Below are positions 34,206 to 42,896 of a DNA stretch of 64,000 nucleotides, one piece after another. The notes below the pieces were generated by a model. It was not told the origin of the DNA. It ran no database searches and saw only the letters and a list, made by a program, of their open reading frames with translations. Position 1 is the stretch's first letter, and every line of letters starts with the position of its first letter. Source of the stretch: Oscillospiraceae bacterium (lineage in GTDB: Bacteria; Bacillota; Clostridia; Oscillospirales; Oscillospiraceae); the NCBI GenBank assembly GCA_024697625.1, contig JAILFJ010000034.1:1-64000 (forward strand), in the 5' to 3' direction. The translations under genes were made by a program, and so were the position numbers.

Positions 34206-35048
34206 ATGTTCGGCTTTCTGACAGCCGACCGCGGCATGCTGACAGCGGAGGAGGACCTGCGCTACCGCGGGGCCTACTGCGGCCTGTGCAGGAATCTACG
34301 GAGACGCTACGGCACGGCTGCCGGCTTCACCCTGAACTATGATCTCTGCTTTCTGATCCTGCTGCTCCAGTCGCTCTATGAAGAGCCGGAGCGGGACGGA
34401 GAGGAACCCTGCATCGCTCACCCGGTTCATGCCCGGAAGTGGTGGGAATGCTGCTTTACGGACTACGCGGCGGATATGAACATGGCGCTGAGCTATCTGA
34501 AGCTGAGAGACAACTGGGAGGACGACGGCAATCTCTCAGCCCTGGCGGTCTCGGCGGGAATGAAGAAGACGTGGCGCAGCCTGGCGGAGCGCTATCCGAG
34601 GCAGTGCGGCGCGATGGAGCGCTCGATCGGTCTTCTCCGGGATTTGGAGCGGGATAAAACCGAGGACCCGGATGCGGCTGCCGAGACCTTTGCCGTCATG
34701 ATGTCCGAGATCTTTGTCTGCCGGGACGACCGGTGGTCCGATACGCTCAGAGCCTTCGGCGCGGGACTGGGGCGCTTTTTATACGTCGCGGATGCCTGCG
34801 TGGATCTGGACCGGGACACCCTGCGGGGCAGCTACAATCCCTTCCGCAGATATTACGGCCTGAAAGACAACGGCGAGTGCTTCCGGGATATCCTCCGCAT
34901 GCTGCTGGGCGAATGCATGGCAGATTTCGACCGGCTTCCGCTGGTTCTGGACGCTGATCTGCTGAAAAACATCCTCTGCTTCGGCCTGTGGACAGAGTTT
35001 GACAGGAAATACAATACAACAGACGGGACGAACTCACATGGTTTCTAA
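34206..35048 (+). CDS. DUF5685-like conserved protein of Clostridia
   Basis: 280 residues. The N-terminal [19 protein letters not shown] carries a CxxC, and later motifs are [32 protein letters not shown], a [19 protein letters not shown] helix and [16 protein letters not shown]. This pattern matches the DUF5685 family, often annotated as hypothetical next to a J-domain gene. The Cys and Asp clusters suggest metal binding, but no reaction is known. It is contiguous with the previous gene and overlaps the DnaJ-like ORF start. Confidence 0.75.
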   Translation: MFGFLTADRGMLTAEEDLRYRGAYCGLCRNLRRRYGTAAGFTLNYDLCFLILLLQSLYEEPERDGEEPCIAHPVHARKWWECCFTDYAADMNMALSYLKLRDNWEDDGNLSALAVSAGMKKTWRSLAERYPRQCGAMERSIGLLRDLERDKTEDPDAAAETFAVMMSEIFVCRDDRWSDTLRAFGAGLGRFLYVADACVDLDRDTLRGSYNPFRRYYGLKDNGECFRDILRMLLGECMADFDRLPLVLDADLLKNILCFGLWTEFDRKYNTTDGTNSHGF

Positions 35049-35727
35049 CCCTTATCAGGTGCTTGGCGTATCGCCGGACGCCAGTGACGAGGAAATCAAA
35101 AAAGCATACCGCGAACTGACAAAAAAATATCACCCGGACCTGAACCCGGGGGATGAGCACGCAGCACAGATGATGAATGACGTCAACGCTGCCTATGATC
35201 AGATCAAAAGCGGGGCCGCAGCACAGCAGTCGTCCTACGCCGGCGGCTACGGCTCCACGGGGGGATACCAGTATCAGACCTACAGCGATCCCTTCGGCGC
35301 CTACGGGAACCCCTGGGGCGGAGCATGGCAGTATTCGCAGCAGTATACGCAGCAGACGGAGCGCAGCGAATACACCGCGGCGAAGAACTATATCCGAAAC
35401 GGCATGTACCGGGAGGCTCTGACGGCGCTGTCATCGGTGCCTCCGGAGGAGCGTGACGGAAAGTGGTACTACCTCTGCGCCGGGGCGAACATGTATCTCG
35501 GAAACAGGATTGCCGCACTGGATGCAGCCAAAAAGGCGGTCCAGCTGGAACCGGACAACCTCGAGTACCAGCAGCTCCTCCGGCAGCTCCAGACCGGTGG
35601 AGATTTTTATGACAATTACCGGGTCCGCTACACCAACGGCCTGAGCACGAACCGGCTCTGCCTGACGCTGTGCGCGGCCAACCTGTGTCTGGGACCGATG
35701 TGCCGAACGGGCGTCTTCTGCTGCTGA
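35038..35727 (+). CDS. J-domain (DnaJ-like) protein with TPR-like tail
   Basis: 229 residues from ATG 35038, overlapping the end of the DUF5685 gene by 11 bp. The J domain occupies residues 1-62: [36 protein letters not shown] contains the HPD triad needed to stimulate Hsp70. A Gly/Tyr/Gln-rich linker (about 63-115) follows, then a TPR-like helical repeat ([20 protein letters not shown]...[21 protein letters not shown]). The Gly-Phe and zinc domains of true DnaJ are missing, so this is a specialised co-chaperone. Confidence 0.87.
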   Translation: MVSNPYQVLGVSPDASDEEIKKAYRELTKKYHPDLNPGDEHAAQMMNDVNAAYDQIKSGAAAQQSSYAGGYGSTGGYQYQTYSDPFGAYGNPWGGAWQYSQQYTQQTERSEYTAAKNYIRNGMYREALTALSSVPPEERDGKWYYLCAGANMYLGNRIAALDAAKKAVQLEPDNLEYQQLLRQLQTGGDFYDNYRVRYTNGLSTNRLCLTLCAANLCLGPMCRTGVFCC

Positions 35728-35821
35728 AGAGCACGGGACAGCCCACAGAAAGTGCCGGTCAGTCCGTCAATACAGAACACGCTGCAGATCGATCTGTCTC
35801 ACAACGCAGACCGGTCTGCTT

Positions 35822-36322
35822 TTATATATCCAGAATGATGGTTCTGAGCCCGCTGCGCTCGGCACAGAGGATCGTTTTCATGGTGCCGCTGCCACGGCCG
35901 CTGAAGCAGGCCAGAAGCAGGGAGGAATGTTCGATCATGTACTCGTTCCGGCGCATCATGCAGTCCGGCGTATAGAGATGGGATACGTGGGTCACGGTAT
36001 CACAGCGGCTCAGAATATCGGCATAGACAGCCTGCTGACGCTTTGTCCAGCGGTCGGCCTGATCATCGCAGGGCACGGCCGCCTCCAGCGTTACGTCGGG
36101 ATGCCTCTCTCGGAGGGCAAGAACGGCCTCGGCAAAGTAGGTGTCGCAGCCAATGGCCATGCCGGAGATGAAGTGCCGGTAGCCGGAGGCATAGATCCCC
36201 TCAAGGCTGGCTGCAATCTGTTCCTTCAGAGAGATGCAGCGAGGGTCCTTTTCATTGGTGCTCCAGGGCAGCCGGACCGGCCGGTGCCCAGTGAAGCAGC
36301 AGGTGATTTCACGCCCGGGCAT
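35822..36322 (-). CDS. SLOG-family protein (DUF1273/YpsA-like)
   Basis: 166 residues from ATG 36322 (aggaggagg upstream). REITCCFTGHRPVRLP, GYRHFISGMAIGCDTYFAEAVLAL and MMRRNEYMIEHSSLLLACFSGRGSGTMKTI are the Rossmann-like SLOG fold of the YpsA/DUF1273 group, which binds nucleotide-derived ligands. No pathway is evident. It is divergent from the FMN-riboswitch transcript. Confidence 0.8.
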   Translation of the reverse strand: MPGREITCCFTGHRPVRLPWSTNEKDPRCISLKEQIAASLEGIYASGYRHFISGMAIGCDTYFAEAVLALRERHPDVTLEAAVPCDDQADRWTKRQQAVYADILSRCDTVTHVSHLYTPDCMMRRNEYMIEHSSLLLACFSGRGSGTMKTILCAERSGLRTIILDI

Positions 36323-36496
36323 GTCGTCCTCCTCCTGCGGCAGTCTGCTTCTGTGTTCAGTGTTCCTTCGGCGCTCAATGCCTCCGGTGCCCAAAAACTG
36401 ACTGCGCCGCTGTGCCGGCAGGTGGACACCGTGCCCGATGCGCCTGAAGGGATCGTGCCTTTGTCTGCGTCCACAGTATAGTCCAAAAAAAGGGGC

Positions 36497-36525
36497 TTGT
36501 CAAATTCCGCAGCGCGTGCTATACT
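36497..36525 (+). promoter_or_regulatory. Promoter of the FMN riboswitch/ribU transcript
   Basis: TTGTCA, 17-bp spacer, TATACT, 7 bp before the riboswitch P1 helix. Confidence 0.85.
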
Positions 36526-36531
36526 GCAGCT

Positions 36532-36638
36532 GTCTTCAGGGCAGGGTGTGATTCCCGACCGGCGGTACAGTCCGCGAGCCGAAAGGCATGAACCGGTGTG
36601 ATTCCGGTACCGACAGTAGAGTCTGGATGGAAGAAGAC
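36532..36638 (+). promoter_or_regulatory. FMN riboswitch (RFN element)
   Basis: P1 strands GTCTTC (36532-36537) and GAAGAC (36633-36638) close the conserved core AGGGCAGGGTG...CCCGACCGGCGGT...AGTCCGCGAGC...AGTAGAGTCTGGATGGAAGA. This is the standard RFN consensus, which binds flavin mononucleotide. A terminator hairpin follows before ribU, so regulation is probably by premature termination. Confidence 0.95.
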
Positions 36639-36686
36639 GGATAGAGAGTGTTTCAGATCCGCCCGTTCCTCTGCCCCATATTTTGT

Positions 36687-36722
36687 GCCTGAAGATATGT
36701 ATCTTCGGGCGATTCTTTTTTT
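36687..36722 (+). terminator. Riboswitch expression-platform terminator
   Basis: GCCTGAAGAT-ATGT-ATCTTCGGGC stem followed by gattcTTTTTTT, ending at the ribU ribosome site. The TCTTC of its 3' arm could instead pair with the GAAGA of P1, giving a switch between FMN-bound (terminated) and free (antiterminated) forms. Confidence 0.8.
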
Positions 36723-36734
36723 GGAGGGGAAAAC

Positions 36735-37478
36735 ATGGAAAACCAAGTCGTCGAAAACCTGAAATTCATTGCCGTCTGCCTGCTGATCTTCGCGGGCCTG
36801 TTCCTTGTCGCGTGGTATCTGGAACAGAAGCTCTGCAAGAACAGGAAGTCTCTCTCAGACACCCACTACATCACCTACACGGCGGTATTCTCGTGCATGG
36901 CCGGTGTGCTGATGCTGGTGGAGATCCCACTGTTCTTCGCGCCCAGCTTCTATAAGATCGACCTGAGCGAGCTTCCGGTACTGATCTGCACCTTCTATCT
37001 CGGACCGGTAGCGGGCGTCATCTGCGAGTTTCTGAAGGTGAGCGTCAAGCTGCTGCTGAAGGGAACCTCGACGGCCTTTGTCGGAGACTTTGCAAACTTT
37101 GCGGTGGGCTGCTCCTTCGTACTGCCGGCGAGCGTCGTCTACCATGCCCGGCCGAACAGGAAAAGCGCACTCATCGGCCTCTGTGTCGGCACCCTTGTCA
37201 TGACGGTGTTCGGAAGCGCTTTCAACGCGGTGTATCTTCTGCCGAAATTTGCCCAGCTGTTCGGAATGCCCCTGGACGCCATCATCGGCATGGGCACGAA
37301 GGTCAATGCCTCAATCACCAGCGTGGCGACCCTGGTCCTCTTTGCGGTGGTGCCCTTCAACCTGCTGAAAGGCGTCGTCGTGTCCCTGCTGACCTTCCTG
37401 CTGTACAAGCGCATCTCTCCGATCCTGCACCGGGGCGACGAGCAGAGAAAGGCCGAAAAAGCACTCAAAAAAGCTTGA
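36735..37478 (+). CDS. ribU: Riboflavin ECF transporter S component (RibU-like)
   Basis: 247 residues with about six TM helices. Family marks are HYITYTAVFSCMAGVLMLVEIPLFFAPSFYKIDLSELPVLICTFYLGPVAG and LGPVAGVICEFLKVSVKLLLKGTSTAFVGDFANF. S components bind the vitamin and join the shared EcfAA'T energising module. The FMN riboswitch directly upstream supports riboflavin/FMN as substrate. Ribosome site ggagggg. Its stop codon overlaps the -35 box of the next operon. Confidence 0.93.
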   Translation: MENQVVENLKFIAVCLLIFAGLFLVAWYLEQKLCKNRKSLSDTHYITYTAVFSCMAGVLMLVEIPLFFAPSFYKIDLSELPVLICTFYLGPVAGVICEFLKVSVKLLLKGTSTAFVGDFANFAVGCSFVLPASVVYHARPNRKSALIGLCVGTLVMTVFGSAFNAVYLLPKFAQLFGMPLDAIIGMGTKVNASITSVATLVLFAVVPFNLLKGVVVSLLTFLLYKRISPILHRGDEQRKAEKALKKA

Positions 37479-37503
37479 CAAATCCTTCCCTTTGCACTAT
37501 AGT
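37475..37503 (+). promoter_or_regulatory. Consensus promoter of the shikimate operon
   Basis: TTGACA, 17-bp spacer, TATAGT. The -35 box overlaps the ribU stop codon (gcTTGACA). Transcription would begin about 25 bp before the leader-peptide start. Confidence 0.88.
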
Positions 37504-37535
37504 AAGCGCATCTTTCTGAAGGAGTCAGAGCTTCC

Positions 37536-37592
37536 ATGAATTTCTGCTTTTCTGCATCCTATTATTATTACTTTACCGGCTTTTCACGGTAA
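37536..37592 (+). CDS. Phe/Tyr-rich leader peptide of the aro operon attenuator
   Basis: An 18-codon ORF too short for the ORF track: MNFCFSASYYYYFTGFSR followed by TAA. A ribosome site (gaaggag) lies 11 bp upstream. It has four Tyr codons in a row and four Phe codons, eight of 18 residues being the end products of the operon it precedes. Ribosome stalling at these codons when charged tRNA-Tyr or tRNA-Phe is scarce would prevent the stem TTACCG/CGGTAA (37573-37592), which lies inside the peptide's last codons, from forming. The peptide itself is not expected to have a function. Such control is classic for Enterobacteria (pheA, trp) but rarely described in Bacillota, where T-boxes dominate. 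Confidence 0.85.
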   Translation: MNFCFSASYYYYFTGFSR

Positions 37593-37667
37593 GGATAATT
37601 TGTGATGCAAAAAGAGCACTGATCTCGTCATTTTGCCGCACGGGTTATCCTGTGCGGCTTTTGTTTT
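37573..37667 (+). terminator. Attenuator: competing hairpins and intrinsic terminator before aroF
   Basis: Stem 1: TTACCG (37573-37578)/CGGTAA (37587-37592). Possible antiterminator: AGGATAA (37592-37598) with TTATCCT (37645-37651). Terminator: GCCGCAC (37635-37641)/GTGCGGC (37652-37658), with inner GG/CC pairs, followed by TTTTGTTTTT. TTATCC is the loop and upper stem of the terminator, so antiterminator and terminator exclude each other. The layout matches a leader-peptide attenuator. Confidence 0.8.
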
Positions 37668-37680
37668 TGGAGGTGTAGTT

Positions 37681-38682
37681 ATGATCGTTGTACTGAAGCA
37701 CGGCGTTACGGAGGAGAAGAAGGCTCAGCTGATTGCCTGGCTGCAGGCGCTGGGACTGAAGATCCACATCTCGGACGGAGAGTTCCAGACGGTGCTGGGC
37801 CTGATCGGCGATACATCCAACGTGGACATGGATCTGGTCGAGAGCCTGGAGATTGTCGACTCGGTCAAGCGGGTGACAGAGCCGTTCAAATGCTGCAACC
37901 GCAAGTTCCACCCGGAGGATATGGTGGTGGAGATCGGCGAGGTCAGAATCGGCGGCGGAAACTTCGTGATGATTGCGGGACCCTGTTCGGTGGAGTCCGA
38001 GGAGCAGATCGTGGAGGTCGCGAAGGCGGTGAAAGCGGCCGGCGCACAGCTGCTGCGGGGCGGCGCATTCAAGCCGCGGACTTCTCCCTACGACTTTGCG
38101 GGCCTCAAGGCGACCGGGCTGGAATATCTCCGGATCGCGAGAGAAGAGACCGGGCTGCCGATCGTAACGGAGCTCATGAACATCAACGACCTGCCGCTCT
38201 TCGAGGATGTGGACGTGATCCAGGTCGGAGCGCGGAACATGCAGAACTTCGATCTGCTCCGGGAGCTCGGGCGGATAGACCGTCCGATCCTCCTCAAGCG
38301 GGGCCTGGCCAACACCCTGAAGGAGCTGCTGATGAGCGCGGAATACATCATGGCCAGCGGAAACGAGCGGGTGATCCTGTGCGAGCGCGGGATCCGGACC
38401 TTCTCGGACTACACCCGCAACACCCTGGATCTGGCGGCCGTCCCGATGCTGCACCAGCTGACGCATCTGCCGGTGATCGTCGATCCGAGCCATGCCACCG
38501 GGATCGCGAAGCTGGTTCCACCCATGGCCATGGCCGCGACGGCAGGCGGGGCGGACGGCCTGATCATCGAGGTACACAACGACCCGATCCATGCCCTCTG
38601 TGACGGCGCGCAGTCACTGAGACCGGAGGATTTCAGTGCTCTGGCCGAGAAAATCAGAGCCATCAGGGGGATCGTCCAATGA
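37681..38682 (+). CDS. aroF: 3-deoxy-7-phosphoheptulonate (DAHP) synthase
   Basis: 333 residues from ATG 37681 (ggaggtgt upstream). An N-terminal ferredoxin-like regulatory domain (residues 1-70, [21 protein letters not shown]) precedes the TIM barrel: [58 protein letters not shown] and [10 protein letters not shown]. This matches the type I-beta enzyme of Thermotoga, in which Tyr or Phe bind the added domain and inhibit activity. It is the first shikimate pathway step (PEP + erythrose-4-P) and the first gene of an eight-gene operon. It overlaps tyrA by 4 bp. Confidence 0.95.
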   Translation: MIVVLKHGVTEEKKAQLIAWLQALGLKIHISDGEFQTVLGLIGDTSNVDMDLVESLEIVDSVKRVTEPFKCCNRKFHPEDMVVEIGEVRIGGGNFVMIAGPCSVESEEQIVEVAKAVKAAGAQLLRGGAFKPRTSPYDFAGLKATGLEYLRIAREETGLPIVTELMNINDLPLFEDVDVIQVGARNMQNFDLLRELGRIDRPILLKRGLANTLKELLMSAEYIMASGNERVILCERGIRTFSDYTRNTLDLAAVPMLHQLTHLPVIVDPSHATGIAKLVPPMAMAATAGGADGLIIEVHNDPIHALCDGAQSLRPEDFSALAEKIRAIRGIVQ

Positions 38683-39515
38683 GCACCGTGGGAGTTGTCG
38701 GACTGGGCCTGATCGGCGGCAGCTTTGCCAAGGCCTATCATGCCGCGGGCTGGGAGGTGCTGGCCTCCAACCGGACCGAGAGCGTACTGAACTTCGCCAT
38801 GCTCTCCGGGGACGTGGACGGTAAGCTTACCACGGAGAACGTGAAGGACTGCGACCTGGTGCTGCTGACGGTGTTTCCGGAGGCGTCGATCCAGGCCCTG
38901 GAGGAGCTGGGCCCGCACGTTGGAGAGAAGCCGGTGGTGCTGGACTGCTGCGGCACCAAGCGGGTCGTCTGTGAGGCCTGCTTTCAACTGGCAGAGAAGT
39001 GGCACTTTACCTATCTCGGCGGGCATCCGATGGCCGGAACCCAGTACTCCGGATACAAGTACGCCAAGGCGGACATGTATCGGAACCAGCCGATGGTGAT
39101 CGTGCCGCCAAAGTTTGATGACATCTATCTGCTGGATCGGGTGAAGAAGCTTCTGGCCCCTGCCGGCTTCTCCCGCATCTCGGTCACGACGGCAGAACAG
39201 CATGACAGGATGATCGCCTTCACGTCGCAGCTGGCGCACGTCGTCTCGTGCTCATATGTCAAGAGCCCCACGGCGAAGCTCCACCACGGCTTCTCGGCAG
39301 GCAGCTATCGGGACATGACCCGTGTCGCCAGGCTGAATCCACCCATGTGGGCAGAGCTGTTCCTGGAGAATCGGGACTTCCTAATGGACGAGATCGACAG
39401 CCTGATCGCCAGTCTCAGCGCCTGCCGCGATGCCATGGCGGAGAACGACAAGGAGCGGCTGACCGCGCTGCTGGAGGAAGGCAGACGGCTGAAAGAGGAG
39501 ATCGACGGACAATGA
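38679..39515 (+). CDS. tyrA: Prephenate dehydrogenase
   Basis: 278 residues. N-terminal Rossmann motif [24 protein letters not shown], then [30 protein letters not shown] (prephenate-binding HPMAG) and a helical dimerisation domain with [13 protein letters not shown]. It oxidatively decarboxylates prephenate to 4-hydroxyphenylpyruvate for tyrosine. No chorismate mutase or ACT domain is attached; mutase activity comes from PheA in the same operon. It overlaps aroB by 4 bp. Confidence 0.93.
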   Translation: MSTVGVVGLGLIGGSFAKAYHAAGWEVLASNRTESVLNFAMLSGDVDGKLTTENVKDCDLVLLTVFPEASIQALEELGPHVGEKPVVLDCCGTKRVVCEACFQLAEKWHFTYLGGHPMAGTQYSGYKYAKADMYRNQPMVIVPPKFDDIYLLDRVKKLLAPAGFSRISVTTAEQHDRMIAFTSQLAHVVSCSYVKSPTAKLHHGFSAGSYRDMTRVARLNPPMWAELFLENRDFLMDEIDSLIASLSACRDAMAENDKERLTALLEEGRRLKEEIDGQ

Positions 39516-40573
39516 CGGTGATACCGATCCGCACGGACTCCCGGTCCTACGAAGTCCGGATTGGCGCGGGCCTTCTGGACACGCTGGGGAGGGCCGTCTG
39601 TGCGTGCACCCGGGCGGCGCGCTGCGTCCTGGTCTCCGGTGAGAACGTCTGGCGCCTGTACGGAGAGAGGGCGGAGCAGAGCCTCAGAGGCGCCGGACTC
39701 GAGGTGTTTCCTGTTGTCTTTCCGCCCGGCGAGGACACCAAGAGCCTTGCCCGGTACGGCGAACTGCTGGAGTGTATGGCATCCTGCCGCCTTACGAGAA
39801 GCGACTGCGCCGTGGCACTGGGCGGGGGCGTGACCGGAGACCTGACGGGCTTTGCGGCGGCGACCTATCAGCGGGGTATCGACTATATCCAGGTCCCGAC
39901 CACGCTGCTGGCGGCGGTGGACTCGTCCGTCGGCGGCAAGACCGCAGTGAACCTGCCCGAGGGGAAAAACCAGGTTGGCGCGTTCTGGCAGCCTGAGCTG
40001 GTCCTCTGCGACACGGATACCCTGCGAACCCTGCCGGAGCGGGAGCTGCGCGCGGGGATGGCGGAGGTCATCAAGTACGCAGTGCTGGGTGACCCGGAAC
40101 TGTTCGAGAAGCTCAGGCGCAGGGAGATCTCCGAAGAGGAAATCATCGAGACCTGCGTCCGTATGAAGGCGGAGATCGTCGGGGAGGATGAGACGGACCA
40201 GGGGAAGCGCAGACTGCTGAACCTCGGGCACAGCTTCGGACATGCCGTGGAGAACCGGAGCGGCTACCGGCTTCTGCACGGAGAGGCGGTGGCGATCGGC
40301 ATGGCAATGATCTGCCGGGCGGCCGCGCATCTGGGTTGCCTCAGCCCGGAAGAGGCCGCAGCGGTCGTCGGGCTGCTGCAGGCATACGGGCTTCCTACAG
40401 AGAGCCCATGGCCGCCGGAGGAGCTGGAGGACGCCATGCTGCTGGACAAGAAGTTCGCCTCCGGGAAACTCAGCCTGATCGTCCCGGAGCGCATCGGCGC
40501 GTGCAGGATCGTGCCAACGGCGGCTTCGGAGCTGAAGGGCTGGCTGGAAGCCGGATATGAAAGGAGCGTCTGA
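39512..40573 (+). CDS. aroB: 3-dehydroquinate synthase
   Basis: 353 residues from ATG 39512, which overlaps the tyrA stop (ATGA). NAD-binding ALGGGVTGDLTGFAAATYQRGIDYIQVPTTLLAAVDSSVGGKTAVNLPEGKNQVG is the diagnostic stretch, and metal-site residues follow in ELRAGMAEVIKYAVL and NLGHSFGHAVE. It converts DAHP to 3-dehydroquinate. Confidence 0.95.
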   Translation: MTVIPIRTDSRSYEVRIGAGLLDTLGRAVCACTRAARCVLVSGENVWRLYGERAEQSLRGAGLEVFPVVFPPGEDTKSLARYGELLECMASCRLTRSDCAVALGGGVTGDLTGFAAATYQRGIDYIQVPTTLLAAVDSSVGGKTAVNLPEGKNQVGAFWQPELVLCDTDTLRTLPERELRAGMAEVIKYAVLGDPELFEKLRRREISEEEIIETCVRMKAEIVGEDETDQGKRRLLNLGHSFGHAVENRSGYRLLHGEAVAIGMAMICRAAAHLGCLSPEEAAAVVGLLQAYGLPTESPWPPEELEDAMLLDKKFASGKLSLIVPERIGACRIVPTAASELKGWLEAGYERSV

Positions 40574-41854
40574 GTGTCGGAGCAAACTGTCAGAACGGGA
40601 GAGAGAAGCGGCGAAGTCCGGATCCCTTCCTCCAAGTCGGTGGTCCACCGGCTGCTGATCTGCGCCGCGCTGGGAGAAAAGCCCGTGCGGATCCGCCTCC
40701 GGGGCCTCTCAGACGACATCCTGGCCACGGCCGACTGCCTCCGTGCCCTGGGTGCTGAGATCCAGACAGAAGAGGGCGCGCTGCTGGTGAGTCCCGTACC
40801 ACAGGCTTCGGCCGCGGAAGGGGACACAGACAGCCCCGGCTCCCACGAGATCCCGGAGCTGCCCTGCCGCGAGTCCGGCTCCACGCTCCGCTTCCTGCTG
40901 CCGGTGGCTGGGGCGCTGGGAAGAGAGGTCCTGCTGAAGATGGAGGGGCGCCTCCCGCAGCGCCCGCTGGCCCCCTTTGACCGAGTACTGGCAGGCGGTG
41001 GAATGGAGATCCGGAGAGAGGGAGATCGGCTCCACTGTTCCGGAGCGCTTCGGTCCGGGAACTACGACCTGCCCGGGAACGTGTCGTCCCAGTTCTTTTC
41101 AGGGCTTCTGATGGCGCTGCCCCGGCTGGAGGGCGAGAGCCGACTGCGGTGCCAGGGAGAGCTGGAATCTGCTGACTATCTGGGGATCACGGAAAGCGTC
41201 CTGCAGGAGGCCGGGATCGTCTTTCGGAAACCGGAGCAGGGAACCTGGCTGATCCCGGGGAGGCAGAACTGTGCGCTCCCGGAGACGGTTCAGGCGGAGG
41301 GCGACTGGTCCAGCGTGGCCTTCTTCCTCAGTATGGGCGCACTCTCGGAGAAGGGAATCCTGGTCCGGGGCCTTCGCAGGGATTCCGGACAGGGAGACCG
41401 CAGAATCCTGGACTGCCTGCGGGACTTCGGAGCCTCCGTGGAGCTTCGGGAGGACGGCATTCTGGCACGGAGTGTGGAGCGGCGGCCTTTCCGACTGGAC
41501 GCAGGTCCGGTGCCGGATCTGGTGCCGGTCCTCGCCGTTCTCGCCTGCGCAGCCCGGGGTGATACGGTGATCAGCAATGCATCACGGCTGCGCCTGAAGG
41601 AATCCGACCGGCTCAGGACTACCGCAGCGCTGATCCGCAGCCTCGGCGGCAAAGTCACGGAAACGGAGGACGGCCTCATCGTTCACGGTACGGGCAGGCT
41701 GGCCGGCGGCGGGGCGGAGGCCTGCGGAGACCACCGGATCGCCATGTCGGCGGCGGTCGCGGCGGTGATCGCGGAGGCCCCGGTCACGGTACACGGGGCT
41801 CAGTGCGTGTCAAAATCCTACCCCGGTTTCTGGGAAGATCTGGAGGCACTATGA
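40574..41854 (+). CDS. aroA: EPSP synthase (3-phosphoshikimate 1-carboxyvinyltransferase)
   Basis: 426 residues, GTG start immediately after the aroB stop. Key motifs: RIPSSKSVVHRLLICAAL (Ser-Lys), CRESGSTLRFLLPVAGALG, GNVSSQFFSGLLMALP, LKESDRLRTTAALIRSLGGKV and the late GDHRIAMSAAVAA. The sequence PCRESGSTLRF lacks the LGNAGTA of class I enzymes, so it may be of the glyphosate-tolerant class; this is only an inference by eye. It overlaps aroC by 4 bp. Confidence 0.94.
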   Translation: MSEQTVRTGERSGEVRIPSSKSVVHRLLICAALGEKPVRIRLRGLSDDILATADCLRALGAEIQTEEGALLVSPVPQASAAEGDTDSPGSHEIPELPCRESGSTLRFLLPVAGALGREVLLKMEGRLPQRPLAPFDRVLAGGGMEIRREGDRLHCSGALRSGNYDLPGNVSSQFFSGLLMALPRLEGESRLRCQGELESADYLGITESVLQEAGIVFRKPEQGTWLIPGRQNCALPETVQAEGDWSSVAFFLSMGALSEKGILVRGLRRDSGQGDRRILDCLRDFGASVELREDGILARSVERRPFRLDAGPVPDLVPVLAVLACAARGDTVISNASRLRLKESDRLRTTAALIRSLGGKVTETEDGLIVHGTGRLAGGGAEACGDHRIAMSAAVAAVIAEAPVTVHGAQCVSKSYPGFWEDLEAL

Positions 41855-42894
41855 GCAGCATCTATCAGGGAAGAAGATTGAGTCTCAGCCTGTTCGGCCA
41901 GAGCCACTCGGAGGCGGTCGGCATGACGTTGGACGGTCTGCCCGCCGGCATCGCGGTAGACCCGGAGGCGCTGCAGGTCTTTCTGAACCGGCGTGCGCCC
42001 GGCCGGAACGACTGGTCCACACCGCGGCGGGAGGAGGACAGGCCGGAGTTCATCTGCGGGCTGAAGGACGGGTATACCTGCGGCGCGCCTCTGACCGCAC
42101 TGATTCGAAACCGCAACACCAGGGGGAAGGACTACGCCCGGCTGAAGGAGGTCCCGAGACCCGGCCATGCAGACTATACCGCGCAGCTCAGGTTCCGTGG
42201 CTATCAGGACCATGAGGGAGGCGGACACTTCTCCGGCCGCCTCACCGCACCGCTCTGCGTCGCAGGGGGCGTGCTGCTGCAGGAGCTCGAGCGGCGCGGG
42301 ATCGGGATCCGGGCCAGAATCACGAGGCTTGCTGGCATCGCAGATTTAAGCCCCTTTGAGACCCCGGTGGATCAGAAGCCCTTCCCGGTGACGGACGACG
42401 GAAAGGCAGCCGCCATGCTGGATGCGATCGCCGCGGCAAAACGGGAGGGGGACTCGGTCGGGGGCGTGATCGAATGCGTCATCGACGGTCTGCCCGGGGG
42501 ATACGGCGCGCCGATGTTCGACGGCATCGAGAACCAGATCGCGCGGCTGGCTTTTGCCATTCCCGCGGTGAAGGGAATCGAATTCGGTTCCGGCTTTTCG
42601 GGCTGCGACCTGCGAGGAAGCGAGAACAACGACCCATTCCCGCTGCGCCCCGAGCACAACAACGCCGGAGGGATCCTGGGCGGTATCAGCACCGGCATGC
42701 CGATCGTCTTCCGGCTGGCCGTAAAGCCCACCCCGTCGATTGCAAAGACGCAGAACAGCGTGAACCTGCGTACCGGGGAGCCGGAGAGACTGCAGATCGA
42801 GGGAAGGCACGACCCCTGCATCGTCCCGCGGGCGGTTCCCGTTGTGGAAGCCGTCGCCGCCATCGCTGTTGCAGACCTGATTCTGGAGGAGTAG
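41851..42894 (+). CDS. aroC: Chorismate synthase
   Basis: 347 residues from ATG 41851 (overlaps the aroA stop). Signatures: LFGQSHSEAVGMTLDGLPAG, RPGHADYTAQLRFRGYQDHEGGGHFSGR and GGISTGMPIVFRLAVKPTPSI, with RHDPCIVPRAVPVVEAV near the end. It makes chorismate from EPSP and needs reduced FMN as cofactor. An FMN-sensing ribU transcript lies upstream of the operon, but no regulatory link is shown. Confidence 0.95.
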   Translation: MSSIYQGRRLSLSLFGQSHSEAVGMTLDGLPAGIAVDPEALQVFLNRRAPGRNDWSTPRREEDRPEFICGLKDGYTCGAPLTALIRNRNTRGKDYARLKEVPRPGHADYTAQLRFRGYQDHEGGGHFSGRLTAPLCVAGGVLLQELERRGIGIRARITRLAGIADLSPFETPVDQKPFPVTDDGKAAAMLDAIAAAKREGDSVGGVIECVIDGLPGGYGAPMFDGIENQIARLAFAIPAVKGIEFGSGFSGCDLRGSENNDPFPLRPEHNNAGGILGGISTGMPIVFRLAVKPTPSIAKTQNSVNLRTGEPERLQIEGRHDPCIVPRAVPVVEAVAAIAVADLILEE

Positions 42895-42896
42895 AG

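Noticed and set aside
37504-37680. T-box riboswitch considered for the aro leader
   Set aside because: No AGGGTGGNACCGCG T-box sequence or specifier loop is visible; the leader-peptide model explains the region better.
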